Of a DNA stretch of 64,000 nt, positions 12,755 through 25,500 are shown piece by piece; position 1 is the stretch's first letter; every line of letters starts with the position of its first letter. The notes under the pieces are model-generated. The model was not told where the DNA came from. It did not search any database and saw only the letters and a program-made list of their open reading frames with translations. This DNA is from Coriaria nepalensis (Eukaryota > Streptophyta > Magnoliopsida > Cucurbitales > Coriariaceae): contig CP114481.1 of NCBI GenBank assembly GCA_027186245.1, forward strand, positions 18,011,501 through 18,075,500. Direction: 5' to 3'. A program made the position numbers and the translations under genes.

Positions 12755-13596
12755 ATATTTTTAGCCTAAAAGTCATATCATTGCGTCTCTTTTAGTCATT
12801 AAATCATTCTAAATTACTTCCAACGAAATTTGGCCTTTACACATGACTTTAGTGCAGAACTTGCAGTTGATCTACTGAAGGCAATAATGCATTTGTTTAG
12901 CCTTAAAGACATGTCACTGAGTCTCTTCTATTCAATAAATCATTCTATATTTATTCGAACGAATTTTATTTTCGCCCTTCAAACATTGTTTTCTTACATA
13001 GCTTGCAATTTATCTATTGAAGACAACAATGTATTATTTTAGCCTTAAAAAGCATATCATTCAGTCTTTTTATATCATTAAATTGTTTGAAAGCACTTCG
13101 AACCAATTCTATTTTTACATTTAAGACACGACTTTCATGCATACGTTGCAATTGAACTATTGAAGGCAACTATGCATTTTTTTAGCCTGATAATCATATT
13201 ATTGGGTCTCTTTTAGTTATTAAATCATTCTAAATCGCTTCGAACAAAATTCGGTCTTTAAACATTACTTTCGTGCATAACTTGCAGTTGATCTATTGGT
13301 GGCAACAATGCATTTGTTTAGCCTTAAAGTCATGTTACTGAGTCTCTTCTAGTCAATAAATCATTCTAAATTTATTCGAACGAATTTTATTTTCGCCCTT
13401 CAAACATGATTTTCTTACATAACTTGCAATTAATCTATTGAAGACAACAATGCATTATTTTAGCCTTAAAAAGCATATCATTCAGTCTTTTTATATTATT
13501 AAATTGTTTGAAAGCACTTCGAACCAATTCTATTTTTACATTTAAGACACGACTTTCATGCATAAGTTGCAATTGAACTATTGAAGGCAACTATGC
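12755..13596 (+). repeat. Block Y, copy 3
   Basis: It has the same layout as the other Y blocks but with a few private changes: CTTTACACATGAC in place of CTTTAAACATGAC, TCTATTCAATAA, and TATATTATTAAATTG at about 13,493. The last change is shared with the Y block at 28,629, which identifies this copy as its closest relative (offset 15,874 bp). Confidence 0.85.
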
Positions 13597-14722
13597 ATTT
13601 TTTTAGCCTGATAATCATATTATTGGGTCTCTTTTAGTCATTAAATCATTCTAAATCGCTTCGACTGAAATTCGGCCTTTAAACATTACTTTCGTGCATA
13701 ACTTGCAGTTGATCTACTGAAGGCAACAATGCATTTGTTTAGCCTTAAAGTCATGTCACTGAGTCTCTTCTAGTCAATAAATCATTCTATATTTATTCGA
13801 ACGAATTTTATTTTCGCCCTTCAAACATGATTTTCTTACATGACTTGCAATTAATCTATTGAAGCCAACAATGCATTATTTTAGCCTTAAAAAGTATATC
13901 ATTCAGTCTTTCCATATCATTAAATTTTTTGCAAGCACTTCGAACAAATTCTATTTTTGCATTTAAGGCACGACTTTCATGCATAAGTTGCAATTGATCT
14001 ATAGAAGGCAACTATGCATTTTTTTGGCCTGAAAATCATATTATTGCGTTTCTTTAGTCATTAAATCATTCTAAATCACTTCGAACGAAATTCGGCCTTT
14101 AAACATGACTTTCGTGCATAACTTGCAGTTAATCTATTGGTGGCAACAATGCATTTGTTTAGCCTTAAAGTCATGTCACTGAGTCTCTTCTAGTCAATAA
14201 ATCATTCTAAATTTATTCGAACGAATTTTATTTTTGCCCTTCAAACATGATTTTCTTACATAGCTTGCAATTTATCTATTGAAGACAACAATGTATTATT
14301 TTAGCCTTAAAAAGCATATCATTTACTCTTTTTATATCATTAAATTGTTTAAACGCACTTCGAGCCAATTCTATTTTTGCATTTAACACATGACTTTCTT
14401 GCATAAGTTGCAATTGAACTATTGAAGGCAATAATGCATTGGTTTAGCCTTAAACTCATGTCATTGAGTCTCATCCAGTCATTAAATCATTCTAACTTAT
14501 GTTGAACGAATTCTATTTTCGCCCTTGAAACATGATTATCTTACATAACTTGCAATTAATCTATTGAAGACAACAATGCATTATTTTAGCCTTAAAAAGT
14601 ATATCATTCAGTCTTTTTATATCATTAAATTGTTTGAAAGCACTTCGAACCAATTCTATTTTTACATTTAAGACACGACTTTCATGCATAAGTTGCAATT
14701 GAACTATTGAAGGCAACTATGC
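13597..14722 (+). repeat. Block X', copy 3
   Basis: This is an X'-type block directly after Y; the alternation with X ends here. It has CGAAATTCGGCC where X' copies 1 and 2 have CGAAAATCGGCC. The C/A hybrid is at about 14,427. Confidence 0.83.
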
Positions 14723-15848
14723 ATTTTTTTAGCCTGATAATCATATTATTGGGTCTCTTTTAGTCATTAAATCATTCTAAATCGCTTCGACTGAAATTCG
14801 GCCTTTAAACATTACTTTCGTGCATAACTTGCAGTTGATCTACTGAAGGCAACAATGCATTTGTTTAGCCTTAAAGTCATGTCACTGAGTCTCTTCTAGT
14901 CAATAAATCATTCTATATTTATTCGAACGAATTTTATTTTCGCCCTTCAAACATGATTTTCTTACATGACTTGCAATTAATCTATTGAAGACAACAATGC
15001 ATTATTTTAGCCTTAAAAAGTATATCATTCAGTCATTCCATATCGTTAAATTTTTTGCAAGCACTTCGAACAAATTCTATTTTTGCATTTAAGGCACGAC
15101 TTTCATGCATAAGTTGCAATTGATCTATAGAAGGCAACTATGCATTTTTTTGGCCTTAAAATCATATTATTGCGTTTCTTTAGTCATTAAATCATTCTAA
15201 ATCGCTTCGAACGAAATTCGGCCTTTAAACATGACTTTCGTGCATAACTTGCAGTTAATCTATTGGTGGCAACAATGCATTTGTTTAGCCTTAAAGTCAT
15301 GTCACTGAGTCTCTTCTAGTCAATAAATCATTCTAAATTTTTTCGAACGAATTTTATTTTCGCCCTTCAAACATGATTTTCTTACATAGCTTGCAATTTA
15401 TCTATTGAAGACAACAATGTATTATTTTAGCCTTAAAAAGAATATCATTTAGTCTTTTTATATCATTAAATTGTTTGACCGCACTTCGAGCCAATTCTAT
15501 TTTTGCAATTAACACATGACTTTCTTGCATCAGTTGCAATTGAACTATTGAAGGCAATAATGCATTTGTTTAGCCTTAAACTCATGTCATTGAGTCTCAT
15601 CCAGTCATTAAATCATTCTAAATTATGTTGAACGAATTCTATTTTCGCCCTTGAAACATGATTTTCTTACATAACTTGCGATTACTCTATTGAAGACAAC
15701 AATGCATTATTTTAGCCTTAAAAAGCATATCATTCAGTCTTTTTATATCATTAAATTGTTTGAAAGCACTTCGAACCAATTCTATTTTTGCATTTAAGAC
15801 ACAACTTTCATGCATAAGTTGCAATTGATCTATTGAAGGCAACTATGC
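14723..15848 (+). repeat. Block X', copy 4 (divergent)
   Basis: It is the same 1,126-bp length, but with its own variants: CAGTCATTCCATATCGTT at about 15,030, TTTGACCGCACTTCGAGCC, TTGCATCAGTTGCAATTG and CTTGCGATTACTC. All are shared with 29,471-30,596 at an offset of 14,748 bp, and the second half also reappears at 26,470-26,970. The C/A hybrid is at about 15,553. Confidence 0.85.
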
Positions 15849-16830
15849 ATTTTTTTAGCCTGAGAATCATATTATTGGGTCTCTTTTAGTCATTAAATGA
15901 TTCTAAATCGCTTCGAACGAAATTCGGCCTTTAAACATTACTTTCGTGCATAACTTGCAGTTGATCTACTGAAGGCAACAATGCATTTGTTTAGCCTTAA
16001 AGTCATGTCATTGAGTCTCTTCTAGTCAATAAATCATTCTATATTTATTCGAACGAATTTTATTTTCGCCCTTCAAACATGATTTTCTTACATAACTTGC
16101 AATTAATCTATTGAAGACAACAATGCATTATTTAGCCTTAAAGTCATGTCATTGAGTCTCTTCTAGTCAATAAATCATTCCATATTTATTCGAACGAATT
16201 TTATTTTCGCCCTTCAAACATGATTTTCTTACATAACTTGCAATTAATCTATTGAAGACAACAATGCATTACTTTAGCCTTAAAAAGTATATCATTCAGT
16301 CTTTCCATATCATTAAATTGTTTGCAAGCACTTCGAACAAATTCTATTTTTGCATTTAAGGCACGACTTTCATGCATAAGTTGCAATTGATCTATAGAAG
16401 GCAACTATGCATTTTTTTAGCCTTAAAATCATATTATTGCGTTTCTTTCGACATTAAATCATTCTAAATCGCTTCGAACGAAATTCGGCCTTTAAACATG
16501 ACTTTCGTGCATAACTTGCAGTTAATCTATTGGTGGCAACAATGCATTTGTTTAGCCTTAAAGTCATGTCACTGAGTCTCTTCTAGTCAATAAATCATTC
16601 TAAATTAATTCGAACGAATTTTATTTTTGCCCTTCAAACATGATTTTCTTACATAACTTGCAATTAATCTATTGAAGACAACAATGCATTATTTTAGCCT
16701 TAAAAAGCATATCATTCAGTCTTTTTATATCATTAAATTGTTTGAAAGCACTTCGATCCAATTCTATTTTTACATTTAAGACACGACTTTCATGCATAAG
16801 TTGCAATTGAACTATTGAAGGCAACTATGC
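15849..16830 (+). repeat. 982-bp block with a doubled B monomer
   Basis: It is seven monomers: two trimers plus one extra B. At about 16,123 a B monomer ends ATGCATTATTTAGCC (one T short) and runs straight into another TCATGTCATTGAG B monomer, skipping C and A. The same block with the same doubled B is present at 30,597-31,578. It also carries a unique TTTCTTTCGACATTAAATC at 16,441. Confidence 0.85.
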
Positions 16831-17956
16831 ATTTTTTTAGCCTGATAATCATTTATTGGGTCTCTTTTAGTCGATAAATCATTCTATATCGCTTCGAACG
16901 AAATTCGGCCTTTAAACATTACTTTCGTGCATAACTTGCAGTTGATCTACTGAAGGCAACAATGCATTTCTTTAGCCATAATGTCATGTTACTGAGTCTC
17001 TTCTAGTCAGTAAATCATTCTAAATTTATTCGAACGAATTTTATTTTCGCCCTTCAAACATGATTTTCTTACATAACTTGCAGTTAATCTATTGAAGCCA
17101 ACAATGCATTATTTTATCCTTAAAAAGCATATCATTCGGTCTTTTTATATCATTAAATTGTTTGAAAGCACTTCGAACCAATTCTATTTTTGCATTTAAG
17201 ACACGACCTTCATGCATAAGTTGCAATTGAACTATTGAAGGCAACTATCCATTTTTTTAGCCTTATAATCATATTATTGCGTCTGCTTTAGTCATTAAAT
17301 CATTCTAAATCGCTTCGAACGAAATTCGGCCATTAAACATGACTTTCGTGCATAACTTGCAGTTGATCTACTGAAGGCAACAATGCATTTGTTTTGCCTT
17401 AAAGTCATGTCACAGAGTCTCTTCTAGTCAATAAATCATTCTAAATTTATTCGAACGAATTTTATTTTTGCCCTTCAAACATGATTTTCTTACATAGCTT
17501 GCAATTTATCTATTGAAGACAACAATGTATTATTTTAGCCTTAAAAAGCATATCATTTACTCTTTTTATATCGTTAAATTGTTTAAACGCACTTCGAGCC
17601 AATTCTATTTTTGCATTTAACACATGACTTTCTTGCATAAGTTGCAATTGAACTATTGAAGGCAATAATGCATTTGTTTGGCCTTAACCTCATGTCATTG
17701 AGTCTCATCCAGTCATTAAATCATTCTAAATTATGTTGAACGAATTCTATTTTCGCCCTTGAAACATGATTTTCTTACATAACTTGCAATTAATCTATTG
17801 AAGACAACAATGCATTATTTTAGCCTTAAAAAGCATATCATTCAGTCTTTTTATATCATTAAATTGTTTGAAAGCACTTCGAACCAATTCTATTTTTGCA
17901 TTTAAGACACGGCTTTCATGCATAAGTTGCAATTGATCTATTGAAGGCAACTATTC
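16831..17956 (+). repeat. Irregular trimers with one more C/A hybrid
   Basis: One 420-bp trimer (a base is missing in AATCATTTATTGGG) is followed by a 706-bp stretch of five monomers in which an A is lost at a C/A hybrid at about 17,661. The A monomer at about 17,281 has GTCTGCTTTAGTC. In the second duplication copy this 706-bp stretch is replaced by 1,547 bp. Confidence 0.8.
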
Positions 17957-20059
17957 ATATTTTTAGCCTAAAAGTCATATCATTGCCTCTCTTTTAGTCA
18001 TTAAATCATTCTAAATTACTTCCAACGAAATTTGGCCTTAAAACATGACTTTAGTGCAGAACTTGCAGTTGATCTACTGAAGGCAATAATGCATTTGTTT
18101 AGCCTTAAAGTCATGTCACTGAGTCTTTTCTAGTCAATACATCATTCTAAATTAATTCAAACGAATATTATTTTCACCCTTGAAACATGATTTTCTTACA
18201 TAACTTGCAATTAATCTATTGAAGACAACAATGCATTATTTTAGACTTAAAAAGCATATCATTCAGTCTTTTCATATCATTAAATTGTTTGAAAGCACTT
18301 CGAACCAATTCTATTTTTGCATTTAAGACACGACTTTCATGCATAAGTTGCAATTGATCTATTGAAGGCAAATATGCATTTTTTTAGCCTTAATACCATA
18401 TTATTGTGTTTCTTTAGTCATTAAATCATTCTAAATCGCTTCGAACGAAATTCGGCCATTAAACATGACTTTCGTGCATAACTTGCAGTTGATCTACTAA
18501 TGGCAACAATGCATTTGTTTAGCCTTAAGGTCATGTCACTGAGTCTCTTCTAGTCAATAAATCATTCTAAATTTATTCGAACGAATTTTATTTTCGCCCT
18601 TCAAACATGATTTTCTTACATAACTTGCAATTACTCTATTGAAGACAACAATGCATTATTTTAGCCTTAAAAAGCATATCATTCAGTCTTTTTATATCAT
18701 TAAATTGTTTGAAAGCACTTCGAACCAATTCTATTTTTGCATTTAAGACACGACTTTCATGCATAAGTTGCAATTGATCTATTGAAGGCAACTATGCATT
18801 TTTTTAGCCTGATAATCATATTATTGGGTCTCTTTTAGTCATTAAATGATTCTAAATCGCTTCGAACGAAATTCGGCCTTTAAACATTATATTCGTGCAT
18901 AACTTGCAGTTGATCTACTGAAGGCAACAATGCATTTGTTTAGCCTTAAAGTCATGTCATTGAGTCTCTTCTAGTCAATAAATCATTCTATATTTATTCG
19001 AACGAATTTTATTTTCGCCCTTCAAACATGATTTTCTTACATAACTTGCAATTAATCTATTGAAGACAACAATGCATTATTTTAGACTTAAAAAGCATAT
19101 CATTCAGTCTTTTCATATCATTAAATTGTTTGAAAGCACTTCGAACCAATTCTATTTTTGCATTTAAGACACGACTTTCATGCATAAGTTGCAATTGATC
19201 TATTGAAGGCAACTATGCATTTTTTTAGCCTTAATACCATATTATTGCGTTTCTTTAGTCATTAAATCATTCTAAATCGCTTCGAACGAAATTCGGCCAT
19301 TAAACATGACTTTCGTGCATAACTTGCAGTTGATCTACTAAAGGCAACAATGCATTTGTTTAGCCTTAAGGTCATGTCACTGAGTCCCTTCTAGTCAATA
19401 AATCATTCTAAATTTATTCGAACGAATTTTATTTTTGCCCTTCAAACATGATTTTCTTACATAGCTTGCAATTAATCTATTGAAGACAACAATGCATTAT
19501 TTTAGCCTTAAAAAGCATATCATTCAGTCTTTTTATATCATTAAATTGTTTGAAAGCACTTCGAACCAATTCTATTTTTACATTTAAGACACGACTTTCA
19601 TGCATAAGTTGCAATTGAACTATTGATGGCAACTATCCATTTTTTTAGCCTGATAATCATATTATTGGGTCTCTTTTAGTCATTAAATCATTCTAAATCG
19701 CTTCGAACGAAATTCGGCCTTTAAACATTACTTTCGTGCATAACTTGCAGTTGATCTACTAATGGCAACAATGCATTTGTTTAGCCTTAAGGTCATGTCA
19801 CTGAGTCTCTTCTAGTCAATAAATCATTCTAAATTTATTCGAACGAATTTTATTTTCGCCCTTCAAACATGATTTTCTTACATAACTTGCAATTACTCTA
19901 TTGAAGACAACAATGCATTATTTTAGCCTTAAAAAGCATATCATTCAGTCTTTTTATATCATTAAATTGTTTGAAAGCACTTCGAACCAATTCTATTTTT
20001 GCATTTAAGACACGACTTTCATGCATAAGTTGCAATTGATCTATTGAAGGCAACTATGC
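17957..20059 (+). repeat. Five regular trimers with alternating variants
   Basis: C-monomer T runs mark trimers at 17,957, 18,378, 18,798, 19,219 and 19,639. Variant sets alternate between neighbours, for example TTAATACCATATTATTG at about 18,390 and 19,230, and AGTCATTAAATGATTC at about 18,839 and 20,100. This suggests shuffled two-trimer units, but no single clean period holds over the whole stretch. Confidence 0.78.
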
Positions 20060-20229
20060 ATTTTTTTAGCCTGATAATCATATTATTGGGTCTCTTTTAG
20101 TCATTAAATGATTCTAAATCGCTTCGAACGAAATTCGGCCTTTAAACATTATATTCGTGCATAACTTGCAGTTGATCTACTGAAGGCAACAATGCATTTG
20201 TTTAGCCTTAAAGTCATGTCACTGAGTCT

Positions 20230-22640
20230 CTTCTGGTCAATAAATCATTCTATATTTATTCGAACGAATTTTATTTTCGCCTTTCAAACATGATTTTCTT
20301 ACATAACTTGCAATTAATATATTGAAGACAACAATGCATTATTTTAGCCTTAAAAAGCATATCATTCAGTCTTTTTATATCATTAAATTGTTTGAAAGCA
20401 CTTCGAACCAATTCTATTTTTGCATTTAAGACACCACTTTCATGCATAAGTTGCAATTGAACTATTGAAGGCCACTATGCATTTTTTTAGCCTTAAAATC
20501 ATATTATTGCGTCTCTTTTAGTCATTAAATCATTCCAAATCGCTTCGAACGAAATTCGGCCTTTAAACATGATTTTCGTGCATAACTTGCAGTTGATCTA
20601 CTAAAGGCAACAATGCATTTGTTTAGCCTTAAAGTCATGTCACTGAGTCTCTTCTAGTCAATAAATCATTCTAAATTTATTCGAACGAATTTTCTTTTCG
20701 CCCTTCAAACATGATTTTCTTACATAACTTGCAATTAATCTATTGAAGACAACAATGCATTATTTTAGCCTTAAAAAGCATATCATTCAGTCATTTTATA
20801 TCATTAAATTGTTTGAAAGCACTTCGAACCAATTCTATTTTTACATTTAAGACACGACTTTCATGCATAAGTTGCAATTGAACTCTGGAGGGCAACTATT
20901 CATTTTTTTAGCCTGATAATCATATTATTGGGTCTCTTTTAGTCATTAAATCATTCTAAATCGCTTCGAACGAAATTCAGCCTTTAAACATTACTTTGGT
21001 GCATAACTTGCAGTTGATCTACTGAAGGCAACAATGCATTTGTTTAGCCTTAATGTCATGTCACTGAGTCTCTTCTAGTCAATAAATCATTCTAAATTTA
21101 TTCGAACGAATTTTATTTTCGCCCTTCAAACATGATTTTCTTACATAACTTGCAATTAATATATTGAAGACAACAATGCATTATTTTAGCCTTAAAAAGC
21201 ATATCATTCAGTCTTTTTATATCATTAAATTGTTTGAAAGCACTTCTAACCAATTCTATTTTTGCATTTAAGACACCACTTTCATGCATAAGTTGCAATT
21301 GAACTATTTAAGGCAACTATGCATTTTTTTAGCCTTAAAATCATACTATTGCGTCTCTTTTAGTCATTAAATCATTCTAAATTACTTCGAACGAAATTCG
21401 GCCTTCAAACATGACTTTTGTGCATAACTTGCAGTTAATCTATTGAAGGCAACAATGCACTTGTTTAGCCTTAAGGTCATGTCCTTGAGTCTCTTCTAGT
21501 TAATAAATCATTCTAAATTGATTTGAACGAATTCTATTTTCGCCCTTCAAACATGATTTTCTTACATAACTTGCAATTAATCTATTGAAGACAACAATGC
21601 ATTATTTTAGCTTTAAAAAGCATATCATTTAGTCTTTTTATATCATTAAATTGTTTGGAAGCACCTCGAACCAATTCTGTTTTTGCATTTAAGACACGAC
21701 TTTCATGTATAAGTTGCAATTGATCTATTGAAGGCAACTTTGCATTTGTTTAGCCTTAAAATCATATCATTGCGTTTCTTTTAGTCATTAAATCATTCTA
21801 AATCGCTTCGAACGAAATTCGGCCTTTAAACATGATTTTCGTGCATAACTTGCAGTTGATCTACTGAAGGCAACAATGCATTTGTTTAGCCTTAATGTCA
21901 TGTCACTGAGTCTCTTCTAGTCAATAAATCATTCTAAATTTATTCGAACGAATTTTATTTTCGCCCTTCAAACATGATTTTCTTACATAACTTGCAATTA
22001 ATATATTGAAGACAACAATGCATTATTTTAGCCTTAAAAAGCATATCATTTAGTCTTTTTATATCATTAAATTGTTTGAACGCACTTCTAACCAATTCTA
22101 TTTTTGCATTTAAGACACCACTTTCATGCATAAGTTGCAATTGAACTATTTACGGCAACTATGCATTTTTTTAGCCTTAAAATCATATTATTGCGTCTCT
22201 TTTAGTCATTAAATCATTCTAAATTACTTCGAACGAAATTCGGCCTTCAAACATGACTTTTGTGCATAACTTGCAGTTAATCTATTGAAGGCAACAATGC
22301 ATTTGTTTAGCCTTAAGGTCATGTCATTGAGTCTCTTCTAGTCAATAAATCATTCTAAATTAATTTGCACGAATTCTATTTTCGCCCTTCAAACATGATT
22401 TTCTTACATAACTTGCAATTCATCTATTGAAGACAACAATGCATTATTTTAGCTTTAAAAAGCATATCATTCAGTCTTTTTATATCATTAAATTGTTTGA
22501 AAGCACCTCGAACGAATTCTGTTTTTGCATTTAAGACAAGACTTTCATGTATAAGTTGCAATTGATCTATTGAAGGCAACTTTGCATTTGTTTAGCCTTA
22601 AAATCATATCATTGCGTTTCTTTTAGTCATTAAATCATTC
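20230..22640 (+). repeat. 842-bp tandem repeat, first array
   Basis: B/C stretches at about 20,271, 21,113 and 21,955 are near copies spaced exactly 842 bp (two trimers). They share ATTAATATATTGAAGAC and AAGACACCACTTTCATG. Between about 20,970 and 22,640 the whole sequence repeats at this spacing, including CGGCCTTCAAACATGACTTTTG. The second large duplication copy keeps only one of these three B/C stretches (at 37,544), so two 842-bp units were gained here or lost there. Confidence 0.85.
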
Positions 22641-23449
22641 TAAATCGCTTCGAACGAAAGTCAGCCTTTAAACATGACTTTCGTGCATAACTTGCAGTTA
22701 ATCTATCGAAGGCAACAGTGCATTTGTTTAGCTTTAAAGTCATGTCATTGAGTCTCATCCAGTCATTAAATCATTCTAAATTAAGTGGAACGAATTCTAT
22801 TGTTGCCCCTCAAACATGATTTTCTTACATAACTTGCAATTAACTTATTGACGACAACAATGCATTATTTTAGCCTTAAAAAGTATTTGATTCAGTCTTT
22901 TCATATCATTAATTTGTTTGAAAGCACTTCGAACCAATTCTATTTGTGCATTTAAGACACCACTTTCATGCATAACTTGTAATTGATCTATTGAAGGCAA
23001 CTATGCATTTTTTTAGCCTTAAAGTCATATTATTGGGTCTCTTTTAGTCATGAAATCATTCTAAATTACTTCAAACGAAATTCGGCCTTTAAACATGACT
23101 TTCGTGCATAACTTGCAGTTAATCTATTGAAGGCAACAATGCATTTGTTTAGCCTTAAGGTCATGTCATTGAGTCTCTTCTAGTCAATAAATCATTCTAA
23201 ATTAATTTGAACGAATTCTATTTTCGCCCTTCAAACATGATTTTCTTACATAACTTGCAATTAATCTATTGAAGACAACAATATATTATTTTGGCCTTAA
23301 AAAGCATATCATTCAGTCTTTTTATATCATTAAATTGTTTGAAAGCACCTCGAACCAATTCTATTTTTGCATTTAAGACACGACTTTCATGCATAAGTTG
23401 CAATTGATCTATTGAAGGCAACTTTGCATTTTTTTAGCCTTAAAGTCAT
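22641..23449 (+). repeat. Spacer trimers between the two 842-bp arrays
   Basis: These are about two regular trimers. They include the ATTGTTGCCCCTCAAAC B subtype at about 22,798 and a C with CTATTTGTGCATTTAAG. The first of these recurs 1,263 bp (three trimers) later, so this stretch is one trimer out of step with the 842-bp period on its right. A relative of the 22,900-23,100 part is found again at 26,971-27,390. Confidence 0.75.
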
Positions 23450-25500
23450 AGTGTTGCGTCTCTTTTACTCATTAAATCATTCTAAATTACTTCGAACGAA
23501 ATTCGGCCTTCAAACATGACTTTCGTGCATAACTTGCAGTTAATCTATTGAAGGCAACAATGCATTTGTTTAGCCTTAAGGTCATGTCATTGAGTCTCTT
23601 CTAGTCAATAAATCATTCTAAATTAATTTGAACGAACTCTCTTTTCGCCCTTCAAACATGATTTTCTTACATAACTTGCAATTAATCTATTGAAGACAAC
23701 AATGCATTATTTTAGCTTTAAAAAGCATATCATTCAGTCTTTTTATATCATTAAATGGTTTGAAAGCACCTCGAACCAATTCTGTTTTTGCATTTAAGAC
23801 ACGACTTTCATGTATAAGTTGCAATTGATCTATTGAAGGCAACTTTGCATTTGTTTAGCCTTAAAATCATATCATTGCGTTTCTTTTAGTCATTAAATCA
23901 TTCCAAATCGCTTCGAATGAAATTCGGCCTTTAAACATGACTTTCGTGCATAACTTGCAGTTAATCTATCGAAGGCAACAGTGCATTTGTTTAGTTTTAA
24001 AGTCATGTCATTGAGTCTCATCCAGTCATTAAATCATTCTAAATTAAGTTGAACGAATTCTATTGTTGCCCCTCAAACATGATTTTCTTACATAACTTGC
24101 AATTAACTTATTGACGACAACAATGCATTATTTTAGCCTTAAAAAGTATATCATTCAGTCTTTTCATATCATTAAATTGTTGGAACGCACTTCGAACCAA
24201 TTCTATTTTTGCATTTAAGACAGGACTTTCATGCATAAGTTGGAATTGATCTATTGAAAGCAACCATGCATTTTTTTAGCCTTAAAGTCATATTATTCCT
24301 TGTCTTTTAGTTATTAAATCATTCTAAATTACTTCGAACGAAATTCGGCCTTCAAACATGACTTTCGTGCATAACTTGCAGTTAATCTATTGAAGGCAAC
24401 AATGCATTTGTTTAGCCTTAAGGTCATGTCATTGAGTCTCTTCTAGTCAATAAATCATTCTAAATTAATTTGAACGAACTCTCTTTTCGCCCTTCAAACA
24501 TGATTTTCTTACATAACTTGCAATTAATCTATTGAAGACAACAATGCATTATTTTAGCTTTAAAAAGCATATCATTCAGTCTTTTTATATCATTAAATGG
24601 TTCGAAAGCACCTCGAACCAATTCTGTTTTTGCATTTAAGACACGACTTTCATGTATAAGTTGCAATTGATCTATTGAAGGCAACTTTGCATTTGTTTAG
24701 CCTTAAAATCATATCATTGCGTTTCTTTTAGTCATTAAATCATTCTAAATCGCTTCGAACGAAATTCAGCCTTTAAACATGACCTTCGTGCATAACTTGC
24801 AGTTAATCTATCGAAGGCAACAGTGCATTTGTTTAGCTTTAAAGTCATGTCATTGAGTCTCATCCAGTCATTAAATCATTCTAAATTAAATTGAACGAAT
24901 TCTATTGTTGCCCCTCAAACATGATTTTCTTACATAACTTGCAATTAACTTATTGACGACAACAATGCATTATTTTAGCCTTAAAAAGTATATCATTCAG
25001 TCTTTTCATATCATTAAATTGTTGGAACGCACTTCGAACCAATTCTATTTTTGCATTTAAGACAGGACTTTCATGCATAAGTTGCAATTGATCTATTGAA
25101 AGCAGCCATGCATTTTTTTAGCCTTAAAGTCATATTATTGCTTGTCTTTTAGTTATTAAATCATTCTAAATTACTTCGAACGAAATTCGGCCTTCAAACA
25201 TGACTTTCGTGCATAACTTGCAGTTAATCTATTGAAGGCAACAATGCATTTGTTTAGCCTTAAGGTCATGTCATTGAGTCTCTTCTAGTCAATAAATCAT
25301 TCTAAATTAATTTGAACGAACTCTCTTTTCGCCCTTCAAACATGATTTTCTTACATAACTTGCAATTAATCTATTGAAGACAACAATGCATTATTTTATC
25401 TTTAAAAAGCATATCATTCAGTCTTTTTATATCATTAAATTGTTTGAAAGCACCTCGAACCAATTCTGTTTTTGCATTTAAGACACGACTTTCATGTATA
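23450..25500 (+). repeat. 842-bp tandem repeat, second array
   Basis: TTTGAACGAACTCTCTTTTC occurs at about 23,628, 24,470 and 25,312, spaced 842 bp. The ATTGTTGCCCCTC B subtype follows at 24,061 and 24,903, and the TTGGAACGCACTTCG C subtype at about 24,180 and 25,022. There are about 2.4 copies of a six-monomer unit, distinct in sequence from the array at 20,230. The whole array is repeated at 39,039-41,089. Confidence 0.85.

Larger units (their letters stand above)
5441..15848 (+). repeat. X/Y higher-order mosaic with an exact 3,094-bp period
   Basis: Ten blocks follow in order X Y X X' Y X X' Y X' X'. X and X' are 1,126 bp (8 monomers) and Y is 842 bp (6 monomers). Markers recur with no length change: CTATTCATATTTTTAG lies at 6,561, 9,655 and 12,749, exactly 3,094 bp apart, and CGTTTCTTTAG lies 450 bp into every X and X'. 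The 3,094-bp unit is therefore 22 monomers (8 + 6 + 8), which is not a multiple of three. X and X' differ by small variants, such as GGGTCCC with CTTAATCGC in X and GGGTCTC with TTCGACTGAAATTC in X'. Confidence 0.9.

Noticed and set aside
12830..13042. Plus-strand open frame of 70 codons
   Set aside because: It starts at TTG inside an A monomer and is open only because one base change turned CTTTAAACATG into CTTTACACATG in this single copy. It spans ordinary A and B monomers and has no counterpart elsewhere.
16123..16137. Sequencing or assembly error at the doubled B monomer
   Set aside because: The same junction, including the missing T, is present in the second duplication copy at about 30,871, with other differences between the copies, so a single error is unlikely. 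A copied assembly error cannot be fully excluded.
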